From the NCBI GenBank assembly GCA_964550025.1, contig CAZJYI010000356.1, forward strand, positions 1 to 5,117: a stretch of 5,117 nucleotides of DNA. Reading direction: 5' to 3'. The stretch comes from CAZJYI01 sp964550025. Its GTDB lineage: Bacteria > Verrucomicrobiota > Kiritimatiellia > UBA8416 > CAYOBW01. This document shows, piece by piece, positions 1 to 5,117 of this stretch (position 1 is its first letter; every line of letters begins with the position of its first letter). The position numbers and the translations under genes were made by a program. Below the pieces are notes generated by a model. The model did not search any database and was not told the origin of the DNA. It saw nothing but the letters and a program-made list of their open reading frames with translations.

Positions 1-1
1 G

Positions 2-514
2 TACACCTACCGGGTAAAGGCATCCCTGCCGTCCGGCGACTCCGGATACAGCAATCAGGCCTCTGCCACACCGGATCCCTTGCACGCATTCCGGCAGCAG
101 TATGGGCTCGCGCTCGATGGCTCCGAGGACATGGGTGACATGTCGGAAAACGGGCTGGCCAACATCGTCTACTTTCTCTTCGGCCTGGGCGATCCGAACG
201 ATTTCGACGTCTCCGCCCTGACACTCGGTCCTCCCCCTGCCGCGGGCCTGCCGGTGTTGAACGTGCGGAAGGATGGCAGGATTACGTACAGCTACGTGCG
301 CCACAAAACCCAGACCGGCTACGACTACCTCGTTCAAACCTCCAGCAATCTCGTTGAGGCCGTGTGGGGCGATGTCAATGTTCCTGCCACCCCCTACCGC
401 CCGGTCAGCAACTCCACGGAGAACCTGGACCAGGACTACGAGTTCTGCCACCTCTTCTTCCCCATCGAAGACGGCGCCCGTTTCATCAAGATCCAGATGC
501 AACCCGTTCCATAG
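2..514 (+). CDS. C-terminal part of a large secreted/surface protein (fibronectin III end plus Verrucomicrobia-type C-terminal domain), 5' truncated
   Basis: The frame is open from the left edge to a TAG at 512-514, giving 170 residues of a longer protein; its start lies outside the window. The first residues (YTYRVKASLPSGDSGYSNQA) look like the last strands of a fibronectin type III domain. Next comes FRQQYG...DMSENGLANIVYFLFGLGDPN, which matches the pattern of degenerate calcium-binding DxDGDGxxNxxEYxxGxxP tails in PVC-group exported proteins, although most acidic ligands are missing. The last 75 residues (YSYVRHK, then YDYLVQTSSNLVEAVW, ending RFIKIQMQPVP) resemble the short beta-rich domain that closes many verrucomicrobial secreted enzymes and adhesins. 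The enzymatic part, if any, is upstream, so the function cannot be named. A TTG at 80 could be mistaken for a start, but the reading continues upstream of it. The next gene begins 25 bases after the stop, so the two may be cotranscribed. Confidence 0.8.
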   Translation, partial: YTYRVKASLPSGDSGYSNQASATPDPLHAFRQQYGLALDGSEDMGDMSENGLANIVYFLFGLGDPNDFDVSALTLGPPPAAGLPVLNVRKDGRITYSYVRHKTQTGYDYLVQTSSNLVEAVWGDVNVPATPYRPVSNSTENLDQDYEFCHLFFPIEDGARFIKIQMQPVP

Positions 515-539
515 CAAGCCAACGCGAACTCACCCGACC

Positions 540-1052
540 ATGAAATCGATAAGACAACCGAAACGCCCGTCGATCATCCCCGGCCTGTGTTGGGTCTGTA
601 CCGGGGCTCTCCTGATCATGACGGCCCCCGACGCAAACGCCGCAGTCATCAGCTGGCCCGGGAAGCTCAGTGCCTATGCCGGCAGTGTGCGGCACGGGCC
701 CTGCCATATCATCGACATCCTCCCGACCTGCCTGGATGCCATGGACGTTGCGTTCCCCACCTCATTTCGCGGCAGCACGCCCGTGCCGCCCGATGGCACA
801 AGTCTCATGCCTGCAGTCAAGGGCGCGCCGCTTCCAGAGCGTCCGTTGTTCTGGGAACATCAGGGCAGGCGTGCCGTCTACCAGGAGGGCTGGAAGCTGG
901 TGACCGACGACACCAACGCCCCGTGGGAGCTATACGACCTCGCCGCCGACCCAACTGAGCAACAGGAATTGACAGGGGTATACTCCAACCGTGTTAACAC
1001 GCTGGAGTCACTCTGGGACAACTGGGCCGCGACAAACAACGTTCTGCGCTGA
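540..1052 (+). CDS. Exported sulfatase C-terminal fragment lacking the catalytic half (probably a remnant)
   Basis: ATG at 540 gives 170 residues. Residues 1-34 form a good signal peptide: basic start (K2, R5, K8, R9), hydrophobic core at about 11-29, and an A32-N33-A34 cleavage site. The mature part starts at once with VISWPGKL, the strand that in full sulfatases follows the catalytic core (compare IMRWPARI at residues 333-340 of the intact neighbour). It continues with family C-terminal features: GSVRHGPCHIIDILPTCLD, GTSLMPAVKG, RPLFWEHQGRRAV, GWKLV and PWELYDLAADPTE. About 300 residues are missing: the metal-binding Asp pair, the C/SxPxR formylglycine motif, GKWHLG, the catalytic His and the SDNG metal site. 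It cannot act as a sulfatase as read. No Shine-Dalgarno sequence is evident before the ATG. Its best match would be arylsulfatase-A-like S1 enzymes of a different subgroup from the gene at 1510. It could be a decayed gene with an in-frame deletion, an assembly join, or a small exported protein reusing the fold. The frame is intact with no internal stop. Confidence 0.7.
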   Translation: MKSIRQPKRPSIIPGLCWVCTGALLIMTAPDANAAVISWPGKLSAYAGSVRHGPCHIIDILPTCLDAMDVAFPTSFRGSTPVPPDGTSLMPAVKGAPLPERPLFWEHQGRRAVYQEGWKLVTDDTNAPWELYDLAADPTEQQELTGVYSNRVNTLESLWDNWAATNNVLR

Positions 1053-1301
1053 TGTTTCTTCACCCATCGCAATTGGCTCCCCATTTCCTGCATCACCTGG
1101 GAGAGATGTCTTCGTGTGCGCGGAAGGCGGTGCAGAAAACTGACTTCCGTAGTCGAATAAAGTCCATTGCGTCGTGGCGGCGTCCCCTGCATGCTTCTCA
1201 CCGTAACGACAGCCTATGGCTGCTGGGGTGGTCTCTCAGACACGAAGGGCCGCAAAGTCTATGTGGGGCCGCGTAGCAACGAGGAAGACTGGAGGCCAGG
1301 C

Positions 1302-1334
1302 ATGAATCTGGGTTACTTCGATGTGAAGGCGAAA
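1302..1334 (+). pseudogene. Remnant of a sulfatase 3' end (MNLGYFDVKAK)
   Basis: Read in the frame beginning at 1302, the DNA encodes MNLGYFDVKAK, which matches the last residues of the intact sulfatase downstream (VNLGYLDLKAK, ending at 3237). At nucleotide level about 25 of 33 bases agree, and several of the differences are synonymous third-position changes. This implies divergence of two coding genes rather than a recent local duplication. The codon after KAK is TCG instead of a stop. Upstream the similarity fades: KGRKVYVGPRSNEEDWRPG keeps only vague resemblance to a jelly-roll strand. I infer the eroded end of another sulfatase with the same C-terminal module. The match is short, so chance is possible though unlikely given the neighbouring genes. 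Confidence 0.45.
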
Positions 1335-1354
1335 TCGTCCCTGTTGCCGAGAGT

Positions 1355-1437
1355 CGTAGGACGGTGCTCTGCGCCGTCCCTCAATCACAACATCCCCGCA
1401 TTGGCGAGGGAAAGACGGCCCGGAGGACCGTCCTACG
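1355..1437. repeat. Nested inverted repeat, REP-like palindromic element
   Basis: The outer arms are a perfect 11-bp inverted pair: CGTAGGACGGT at 1355-1365 and ACCGTCCTACG at 1427-1437. Inside the left arm region a compact hairpin forms from 1359-1366 and 1372-1379 (8 bp, one G-T pair, 5-base loop CTCTG). The right side has a weaker 5-bp hairpin (GACGG 1414-1418 with CCGTC 1428-1432). GCCGTCCCTC at 1373-1382 also pairs with GAGGG...GACGGC at 1406-1419 if a 3-base bulge is allowed. Alternative folding as two hairpins or one long stem is typical of REP/BIME-type intergenic palindromes. It lies just after the sulfatase tail remnant and before the next gene. No T-run follows, so an intrinsic terminator is less likely. 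No transposase gene is nearby. Confidence 0.55.
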
Positions 1438-1497
1438 TCAGCGAGGCTGAGCCGAGCCGAATCGCGGGAACACATGTATCCGCAACAGAAACCAGTT

Positions 1498-1502
1498 AGG
1501 AG
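1498..1502 (+). promoter_or_regulatory. Ribosome binding site deciding the start of the sulfatase at 1510
   Basis: AGGAG lies 7 bases before the ATG at 1510 and is the strongest Shine-Dalgarno match here. It supports 1510 over an upstream in-frame ATG at 1474, which has no such site and would place 12 polar residues ahead of the signal peptide. Confidence 0.75.
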
Positions 1503-1509
1503 ACCCGAG

Positions 1510-3240
1510 ATGAAGGCAATCGTGTTGGCCGTATTGACCTGTGCATTGCTCGCGGCGAAAGCGGCAACTCAACCCAATATCATCATCATCTTCAACGACG
1601 ACATGGGTTATACCGATGTGGGTTGTTTCGGGTCGGAGAAGAACCCGACACCGCGTATCGATAAGATGGCGGCGGAGGGACGCAAGTTCACCGACTTCTA
1701 CGTGACGTCATCCGTATGTACGCCATCGAGGGCGTCGCTGATGACGGGGTGTTATCCGGCAAGGGTTCTTGGACCCAGCGGCGTGTTCTTCCCGAACAAG
1801 ATCCGTGAGAGCGGGCTGGATCCCCGGCATTTCACCATCGCGGAATTGCTCAAGTCGGCGGGCTATAAGACGTTGCACGCCGGCAAATGGCATCTCGGCG
1901 ATGCGGTGAAGTTCCTCCCGACGAATCAGGGCTTTGATACCTTCTACGGTATTCCGTACAGCAATGATATGTATCCGTCCAGGTCGATGAAGTATGCCGC
2001 TGACTGCAACTTCCGTGAGGGGTTCTCAGCACAGAAGATGATCGATCTGTATGCCAAGACTCCGCCGGGGGCACACCCCGCTCGAACGAAGCACAAAGTC
2101 CCGCTGATGCGGGACGAGAAGTGCATCGAGTTCCCCCTCGATCAAACCACGATTACCCGCCGGCTCACTGACGAGAGCATCAAGTTTGTCGAAGAGAGCG
2201 TACAAGCGAAGAAACCGTTCTTCATCTACCTGGCCCACCCGATGCCGCACGTGCCGCTCTATGTTTCGCCGGAGTTTGATGGCAAGACGGGGAATGGGCT
2301 CTATAGCGATGTGATCGCGGAGCTCGATTTCAATACGGGACGCTTGTTGGACGCACTCAAAGCGAACGGCGTTGACGAGAATACCCTGGTGATCTTTACC
2401 TCCGATAACGGTCCCTGGCTCGTGAAAGGACAACACTCCGGTTCGGCTAAACCGCTGCGTGCCGGAAAGGGCTCAAGCTATGAGGGCGGGCACCGCGTGC
2501 CGTGTATCATGCGCTGGCCGGCGAGAATCCCGGCGGGCACCGTCTGTTCCGAAATCGCGACAACGATGGATATGATGCCGACTCTGGCGGCAATCTCCGG
2601 GGCAGAGATTCCGGCGGATATTCGCTGTCAGCCGGATGGACACAATATCGAGAACTTGATGACGGGCGGACCCGAAGAGAAGACGCCATATAGGCAGTTT
2701 TACCTCGGTGGTGGAGCGGTGAGGTCGGGAGATTGGAAGTATCGTCAAGGACCGCTGTACGCAAGATGGCTGGCTCCGGGCTCCACCCCCAAAGAGAATC
2801 CGGGCGTCACCCAACTGTTCAACCTGGCAGACGATATCGGTGAATCGAACAATGTGATTGATCAATACCCGGAAGTTGCAGACCGTTTGCGCGCGCTCCT
2901 CCCGGTGAGCCCGAATGTGTCGATGGTGGTATATGCCCCTGCCCCACCCCATGGTACCCGCTACAGCATCAAGAAAGGGGAGGCGATTGAGGTCGATGGC
3001 GGAGCGGGAGGCACCTTTGAGGCGGTCATCGCCTTTGCCACGAAGACCGGCTCGACCTGCGCCATCCTCGTAAATGGAGAGGAGCAGGAACAGTTGGGAT
3101 TCCCGAATGTAAAGAGTTGGTCGAAGAAAAAAACGGGAAAACTGACGCTGATTCTGAAGCCGGGCACCAACACAGTCGAGATCCGAAATATTGGAAAAAG
3201 AGGCGTGAATCTCGGTTATCTCGATTTGAAAGCTAAGTGA
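1510..3240 (+). CDS. Exported type I sulfatase (Cys-type, formylglycine-dependent) with C-terminal jelly-roll-like module
   Basis: The protein has 576 residues and hydrolyses sulfate esters, by family membership in alkaline-phosphatase-like S1 sulfatases. Residues 1-18 are a signal peptide (MKAIVLAVLTCALLAAKA), so it acts in the periplasm or outside. The mature protein opens with QPNIIIIFNDDMGYTDVG; D30 and D31 are metal ligands. CTPSRASLMTG at 70-80 is the maturation motif; C70 would become formylglycine, made by FGE or anSME encoded elsewhere. AGKWHLG (K126, H128), HPMPH (H243, H247), TSDNG (D299, N300) and LRAGKGSSYEGGHRVP (K320) complete the active site. The sulfatase C-terminal subdomain runs to about 465. 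Residues about 470-576 form an extra beta-rich module (ILVNGEEQ, TLILKPGTNTVEI, ending GVNLGYLDLKAK) resembling CBM6/35-type jelly rolls, possibly for glycan binding. Length is slightly above the usual 450-550 because of this module. The substrate cannot be told from sequence alone; a polysaccharide target fits the context. Confidence 0.93.
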   Translation: MKAIVLAVLTCALLAAKAATQPNIIIIFNDDMGYTDVGCFGSEKNPTPRIDKMAAEGRKFTDFYVTSSVCTPSRASLMTGCYPARVLGPSGVFFPNKIRESGLDPRHFTIAELLKSAGYKTLHAGKWHLGDAVKFLPTNQGFDTFYGIPYSNDMYPSRSMKYAADCNFREGFSAQKMIDLYAKTPPGAHPARTKHKVPLMRDEKCIEFPLDQTTITRRLTDESIKFVEESVQAKKPFFIYLAHPMPHVPLYVSPEFDGKTGNGLYSDVIAELDFNTGRLLDALKANGVDENTLVIFTSDNGPWLVKGQHSGSAKPLRAGKGSSYEGGHRVPCIMRWPARIPAGTVCSEIATTMDMMPTLAAISGAEIPADIRCQPDGHNIENLMTGGPEEKTPYRQFYLGGGAVRSGDWKYRQGPLYARWLAPGSTPKENPGVTQLFNLADDIGESNNVIDQYPEVADRLRALLPVSPNVSMVVYAPAPPHGTRYSIKKGEAIEVDGGAGGTFEAVIAFATKTGSTCAILVNGEEQEQLGFPNVKSWSKKKTGKLTLILKPGTNTVEIRNIGKRGVNLGYLDLKAK

Positions 3241-3251
3241 GAGGACCGGTG

Positions 3252-3389
3252 ATGACTGGCAGCGACTCGCCCCTGACTGCAGGGCATTCTATCGAGTACG
3301 CACACGGCGACCGCCAGATCCTCTTGCGGGGTCTTCTCCAAGACGGTATTATGTGCGGCTTGAAGGACGCCGTTGGGAGGGTGCGATGA
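3252..3389 (+). CDS. Doubtful small ORF, 45 residues, overlapping the next start by ATGA
   Basis: ATG at 3252, 11 bases after the sulfatase stop, opens a 45-codon frame ending in TGA at 3387-3389. Its product starts MTGSDSPLTAGHSIEYAHGD and ends GLKDAVGRVR. It has no signal peptide, membrane segment or motif I recognise. A purine-rich GAGAGGACC lies upstream as a possible ribosome site. The stop shares ATGA with the ATG of the gene at 3386, an arrangement that usually signals translational coupling. Against it, a frame this short is common by chance in GC-rich DNA, and the next gene has its own good ribosome site. It could equally be a spacer or an eroded gene end. Confidence 0.2.
   Translation: MTGSDSPLTAGHSIEYAHGDRQILLRGLLQDGIMCGLKDAVGRVR
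3375..3380 (+). promoter_or_regulatory. Ribosome binding site of the beta-helix gene
   Basis: GGGAGG sits 5 bases before the ATG at 3386. It supports this start, which also places a signal peptide exactly at the N-terminus, over the in-frame ATG at 3395. Confidence 0.7.
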
Positions 3390-5117
3390 AGAAAATGTGG
3401 GGTTGTTACGTTGCTTTACTGTTGGGGTGTGCGTGCGCGGGGTGGGGCGCGACGGTTTATGTCGATAGCGGGAGTCCGGCGAATGGGCCGGGGACGGGGT
3501 GGTCGAATGCGTGGCATTCGATCCAGGATGCGGTCAATATTGCCACCAACGGCGACGTGGTGCTGGTGACCAACGGGGTGTACCGGTCGGGGGCGCAGAT
3601 CGGCGTTACCAACGCGATCACCGTGACGAGCGTGAATGGCGCGGCCGTGACGACGGTGGACGGAGACGACACGTACCGCTGCTTCAATCTGGGCGATGTT
3701 GCCTGCACGATCAGCGGATTCACGATCACACGCGGGTGTGCAACCAACACGTATCCATACGATCGCGGCGGCGGGATCACGAGCGCCGGCTACACGCCAG
3801 TCGTCTCCGAGTGCACGCTCTCGAGCAACCGGGCCAACTACGGGGGCGCGTGCGCTGTCGTCAGGCTGCAGAACTGCGTGCTCTCGGGCAACACCGCGGT
3901 GCACAACGGCGGCGCGTGCAACCACGGATTGTTGAGGAACTGCCTGCTCTCGGACAACTCAGCCGGCGGCTTCGGCGGGGCCGTCATCTACGGCACGCTG
4001 GAGAACTGCACACTCATGGGCAATTCAGCGGGTGACAGGGGCGGCGCATGCTATGGCGGGACGTTGACGAACTCCATCATCCACTTCAACTCGGCGACCA
4101 ACCAGGGCGACAACTGCTATGATCAGGGTAGCCTGAGCGTTTCTCACTCCTGCACGACGCCCGATCCCGGCGGAACGAGCAACATCACCGGTGACCCGCG
4201 GTTCGTCAATGCCGCTGTCGGCAACTACCGCCTCAGCTCCGGCTCGCCCTGCATCAACGCCGGCACCAATGAAGCCTGGATGGCCGGCGCAACCGACCTC
4301 GACGGCAACCCGCGCATCAACGGCGGAACTGTCGATATGGGCGCCTACGAGTTTTACGACGCCGCGTTGGTGGACATCACCAATCCCGCCGGAGGCGGGG
4401 CCACCGTGGCCGATACAGTGGACGCCTACACCATCGGCGGAACCAACAACGCATGGACGGTCGGCAACCTCTGGTGGACCAACGCCGCCAATGGGGAAAG
4501 TGGCGAGTGGCCGGTGGCGGGTGGCGAGTGGCTTGTGGAGGATATCCCGCTGGCGTTCTACGCCAACACCATCACCGTCCACGGCTCCAATGTGGTGGGC
4601 GCGGTTGTCCAGGATAGCGTCATCATCACCCGCGATCCGCAGCACTCCGGCAATTCTCCGATCCACTACGTCTCCACCACCGGGGCGGCCATCTGGCCCT
4701 ACACCACCTGGGCCGACGCGGCCATCAACATCCAGGCCGCGGTCGATGCCGCGGCCCCCGGCGACACCGTGCTAGTGACCAACGGCACCTACGCATCCGG
4801 GTCGCAAATCACCGTCTCGAAACCCATCACGATCGAAAGCGTCAACGGCCGCGGTGCCACCTTCGTCGATGGGCAGAACACGCACCGCTGCTTCCACCTG
4901 CAGAACGCTGCCTGCACCATCAGCAGCCTGACGATCACCGACGGAAATGCCGGTAGTGGCAATGGGGGCGGCATCTATTGCTTGGGGACTACGCCGGTCA
5001 TCACCAACTGCACGCTCTCGGGCAATTCGGCTGGACGGCAGGGCGGCGGGTGCTTCAGAGGCACGCTGCACAGTTGCACGATCTCGGGCAATTCGGCTGA
5101 CTTCGCCGGCGGGTACT
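3386..5117 (+). CDS. Secreted parallel beta-helix protein with choice-of-anchor-Q-like and Ig-like segments, 3' truncated
   Basis: The frame from ATG 3386 is open without a stop to the right edge (577 codons), so the gene is incomplete. Residues 1-22 are a signal peptide (MKKMWGCYVALLLGCACAGWGA). Module 1 (23 to about 265) is a right-handed beta-helix: it begins TVYVDSGSP, passes through SIQDAVN..NGDVVLVTNGVY as in DUF1565/pectate-lyase-like folds, then repeats 22-residue coils of the form NCTLSGNSA...GGAC. Residues about 270-323 (DPRFVNAAVGNYRLSSGSPC, then INAGTN, TDLDGNPR, VDMGAYEF) match the segment that closes choice-of-anchor-Q proteins. Residues about 328-416 (VDITNPAGG, GGTNNAWTVGNLWW, ANTITVHGSN, DSVIITR) look like a bacterial Ig-like domain. 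From I426 a second beta-helix module begins (IHYVSTTG). No catalytic residues can be assigned; adhesion, glycan binding or lyase activity are all possible. The membrane anchor or sorting signal, if present, is beyond the edge. Confidence 0.88.
   Translation, partial: MKKMWGCYVALLLGCACAGWGATVYVDSGSPANGPGTGWSNAWHSIQDAVNIATNGDVVLVTNGVYRSGAQIGVTNAITVTSVNGAAVTTVDGDDTYRCFNLGDVACTISGFTITRGCATNTYPYDRGGGITSAGYTPVVSECTLSSNRANYGGACAVVRLQNCVLSGNTAVHNGGACNHGLLRNCLLSDNSAGGFGGAVIYGTLENCTLMGNSAGDRGGACYGGTLTNSIIHFNSATNQGDNCYDQGSLSVSHSCTTPDPGGTSNITGDPRFVNAAVGNYRLSSGSPCINAGTNEAWMAGATDLDGNPRINGGTVDMGAYEFYDAALVDITNPAGGGATVADTVDAYTIGGTNNAWTVGNLWWTNAANGESGEWPVAGGEWLVEDIPLAFYANTITVHGSNVVGAVVQDSVIITRDPQHSGNSPIHYVSTTGAAIWPYTTWADAAINIQAAVDAAAPGDTVLVTNGTYASGSQITVSKPITIESVNGRGATFVDGQNTHRCFHLQNAACTISSLTITDGNAGSGNGGGIYCLGTTPVITNCTLSGNSAGRQGGGCFRGTLHSCTISGNSADFAGGY
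3452..3748 (+). repeat. Beta-helix module, copy 1 (start of duplicated segment)
   Basis: This segment of the beta-helix gene is paralogous to 4661-4957. Shared landmarks in the same order are D-A-V-N/D, GD-V-V/T-LVTNG-Y-SG-QI, IT-SVNG, VDG, H/YRCF, ACTIS and TIT. Two cysteines keep the same spacing in both copies (C99/C107 here, C502/C510 there). I judge protein identity at roughly half by eye. The DNA similarity is patchy (for example GTGCTRGTGACCAACGG in both), which indicates an old duplication or domain shuffling. Confidence 0.75.
4500..4541 (+). repeat. Imperfect 7-bp tandem repeat (GTGGCGA-type), six units, inside the beta-helix gene
   Basis: The units are GTGGCGA, GTGGCCG, GTGGCGG, GTGGCGA, GTGGCTT and GTGGAGG, each sharing GTGG. 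In frame they encode SGEWPVA GGEWLVE, a 7-residue periodicity within the Ig-like linker (residues 372-385). Because 7 is not a multiple of 3, gain or loss of one unit would shift the reading frame. The block looks inserted in a loop between NLWWTNAANG and the strand LVEDIPLAFYANTITV. Confidence 0.75.
4661..5117 (+). repeat. Beta-helix module, copy 2 (cut by the window edge)
   Basis: This is the second copy of the module at 3452. It begins IHYVSTTGAAIWPYTTWADA and keeps the GDTVLVTNGTYASGSQI, ITIESVNG, HRCF, ACTIS and NCTLSGNSA landmarks. Within it an 18-bp exact direct repeat, TCTCGGGCAATTCGGCTG at 5016-5033 and 5082-5099, lies 66 bases apart. That spacing equals one 22-residue coil and shows fairly recent coil-level duplication or gene conversion. 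Confidence 0.75.

Larger units (their letters stand above)
1053..1509. other. Intergenic stretch between the two sulfatase genes
   Basis: These 457 bases hold no gene I can support. Positions 1053-1300 show no recognisable protein similarity in any frame and no terminator-like hairpin with a T-run. At 1302-1334 there is a short sulfatase tail remnant, at 1355-1437 a nested inverted repeat, and at 1498-1502 the ribosome binding site of the next gene. The frame carrying the sulfatase tail is open from 1167 to a TAG at 1497-1499, but apart from the tail its translation looks like random reading of noncoding DNA. The region probably contains the promoter of the 1510 gene, but I see no convincing -35/-10 pair. 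Confidence 0.6.

Noticed and set aside
273..539. Upstream extension of the truncated sulfatase frame to an ATG at 273
   Set aside because: This part overlaps the well-supported C-terminal domain of the preceding gene in another frame, has a biased Thr/Ser/Pro/Arg composition typical of shadow reading, and would bury the signal peptide that starts at 540.
1121..1149. Hairpin CGGAAG...CTTCCG as a terminator after the truncated sulfatase
   Set aside because: The stem is only 6 bp with a 17-base loop and no T-run follows.
1474..1509. Longer start for the intact sulfatase at ATG 1474
   Set aside because: It adds 12 polar residues before a complete signal peptide and has no ribosome site, whereas 1510 has AGGAG at good spacing.
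2026..2952. Minus-strand frames opposite the sulfatase (2026-2436 and 2473-2952)
   Set aside because: They are antisense to conserved catalytic motifs and have no protein features.
3416..3925. 169-residue minus-strand open frame
   Set aside because: It is antisense to the signal peptide and first beta-helix module and is Arg/Ala/Val-rich without any recognisable domain.
3499..4035. Plus-strand frames at 3499-4035, 3696-3935 and 4191-4775
   Set aside because: These are out-of-frame readings of the beta-helix gene, whose true frame is open from 3386 to the edge and shows signal peptide and repeat structure.
4025..4666. 213-residue minus-strand open frame rich in Gly, Val, Asp and Ala
   Set aside because: It lies antisense to the beta-helix gene and has low-complexity composition with no motif. 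Long antisense frames are expected opposite GC-rich coding DNA.
5016..5099. 18-bp direct repeat as a CRISPR-like or attachment-site signal
   Set aside because: The repeat is in frame, spaced by exactly 22 codons and encodes the beta-helix coil consensus, so it is explained by protein repeats.

Overview
The window looks like a fragment of a GC-rich bacterial genome of the Planctomycetes-Verrucomicrobia-Chlamydiae (PVC) group, most plausibly Kiritimatiellota, Verrucomicrobiota or Lentisphaerota. This is inferred from gene content only: exported type I sulfatases beside large secreted proteins, a fibronectin-III tail followed by an NGLAN-type motif and a 'Y.V.TSSNL...W' C-terminal domain, and parallel beta-helix repeats with a choice-of-anchor-Q-like segment. 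There is no rRNA, tRNA or marker gene, so taxonomy stays tentative. Every supported gene is on the + strand.

Layout: (1) 2-514, the last 170 codons of a large secreted or surface protein entering from the left edge. (2) 540-1052, an exported 170-residue protein in which a signal peptide is joined directly to the C-terminal third of a sulfatase; the whole catalytic half, including the formylglycine motif, is absent. (3) 1053-1509, a gene-poor stretch with a roughly 11-codon remnant of another sulfatase 3' end (NLGYFDVKAK), a nested inverted repeat resembling a REP-type palindrome, and the ribosome binding site of the next gene. (4) 1510-3240, an intact 576-residue exported sulfatase with all expected catalytic residues and a C-terminal jelly-roll-like module. 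(5) 3241-3385, a short gap with a doubtful 45-codon ORF whose stop overlaps the next start. (6) 3386-5117, the first 577 codons of a secreted parallel beta-helix protein that runs off the right edge. It contains one complete beta-helix module, an Ig-like linker carrying a 7-bp tandem repeat, and the start of a second copy of the beta-helix module.

Together the products suggest an extracytoplasmic programme for attacking or binding sulfated polysaccharides: a sulfatase to remove sulfate esters, plus large secreted proteins that may adhere to or process glycans. The clearest oddities are the traces of sulfatase turnover (one intact, one lacking its catalytic half, one reduced to a tail), a frame-shifting 7-bp repeat inside an open gene, and two cysteine ladders with a 22-residue period in the beta-helix. 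I saw no CRISPR array, RNA gene, insertion sequence or clearly new multi-gene system.
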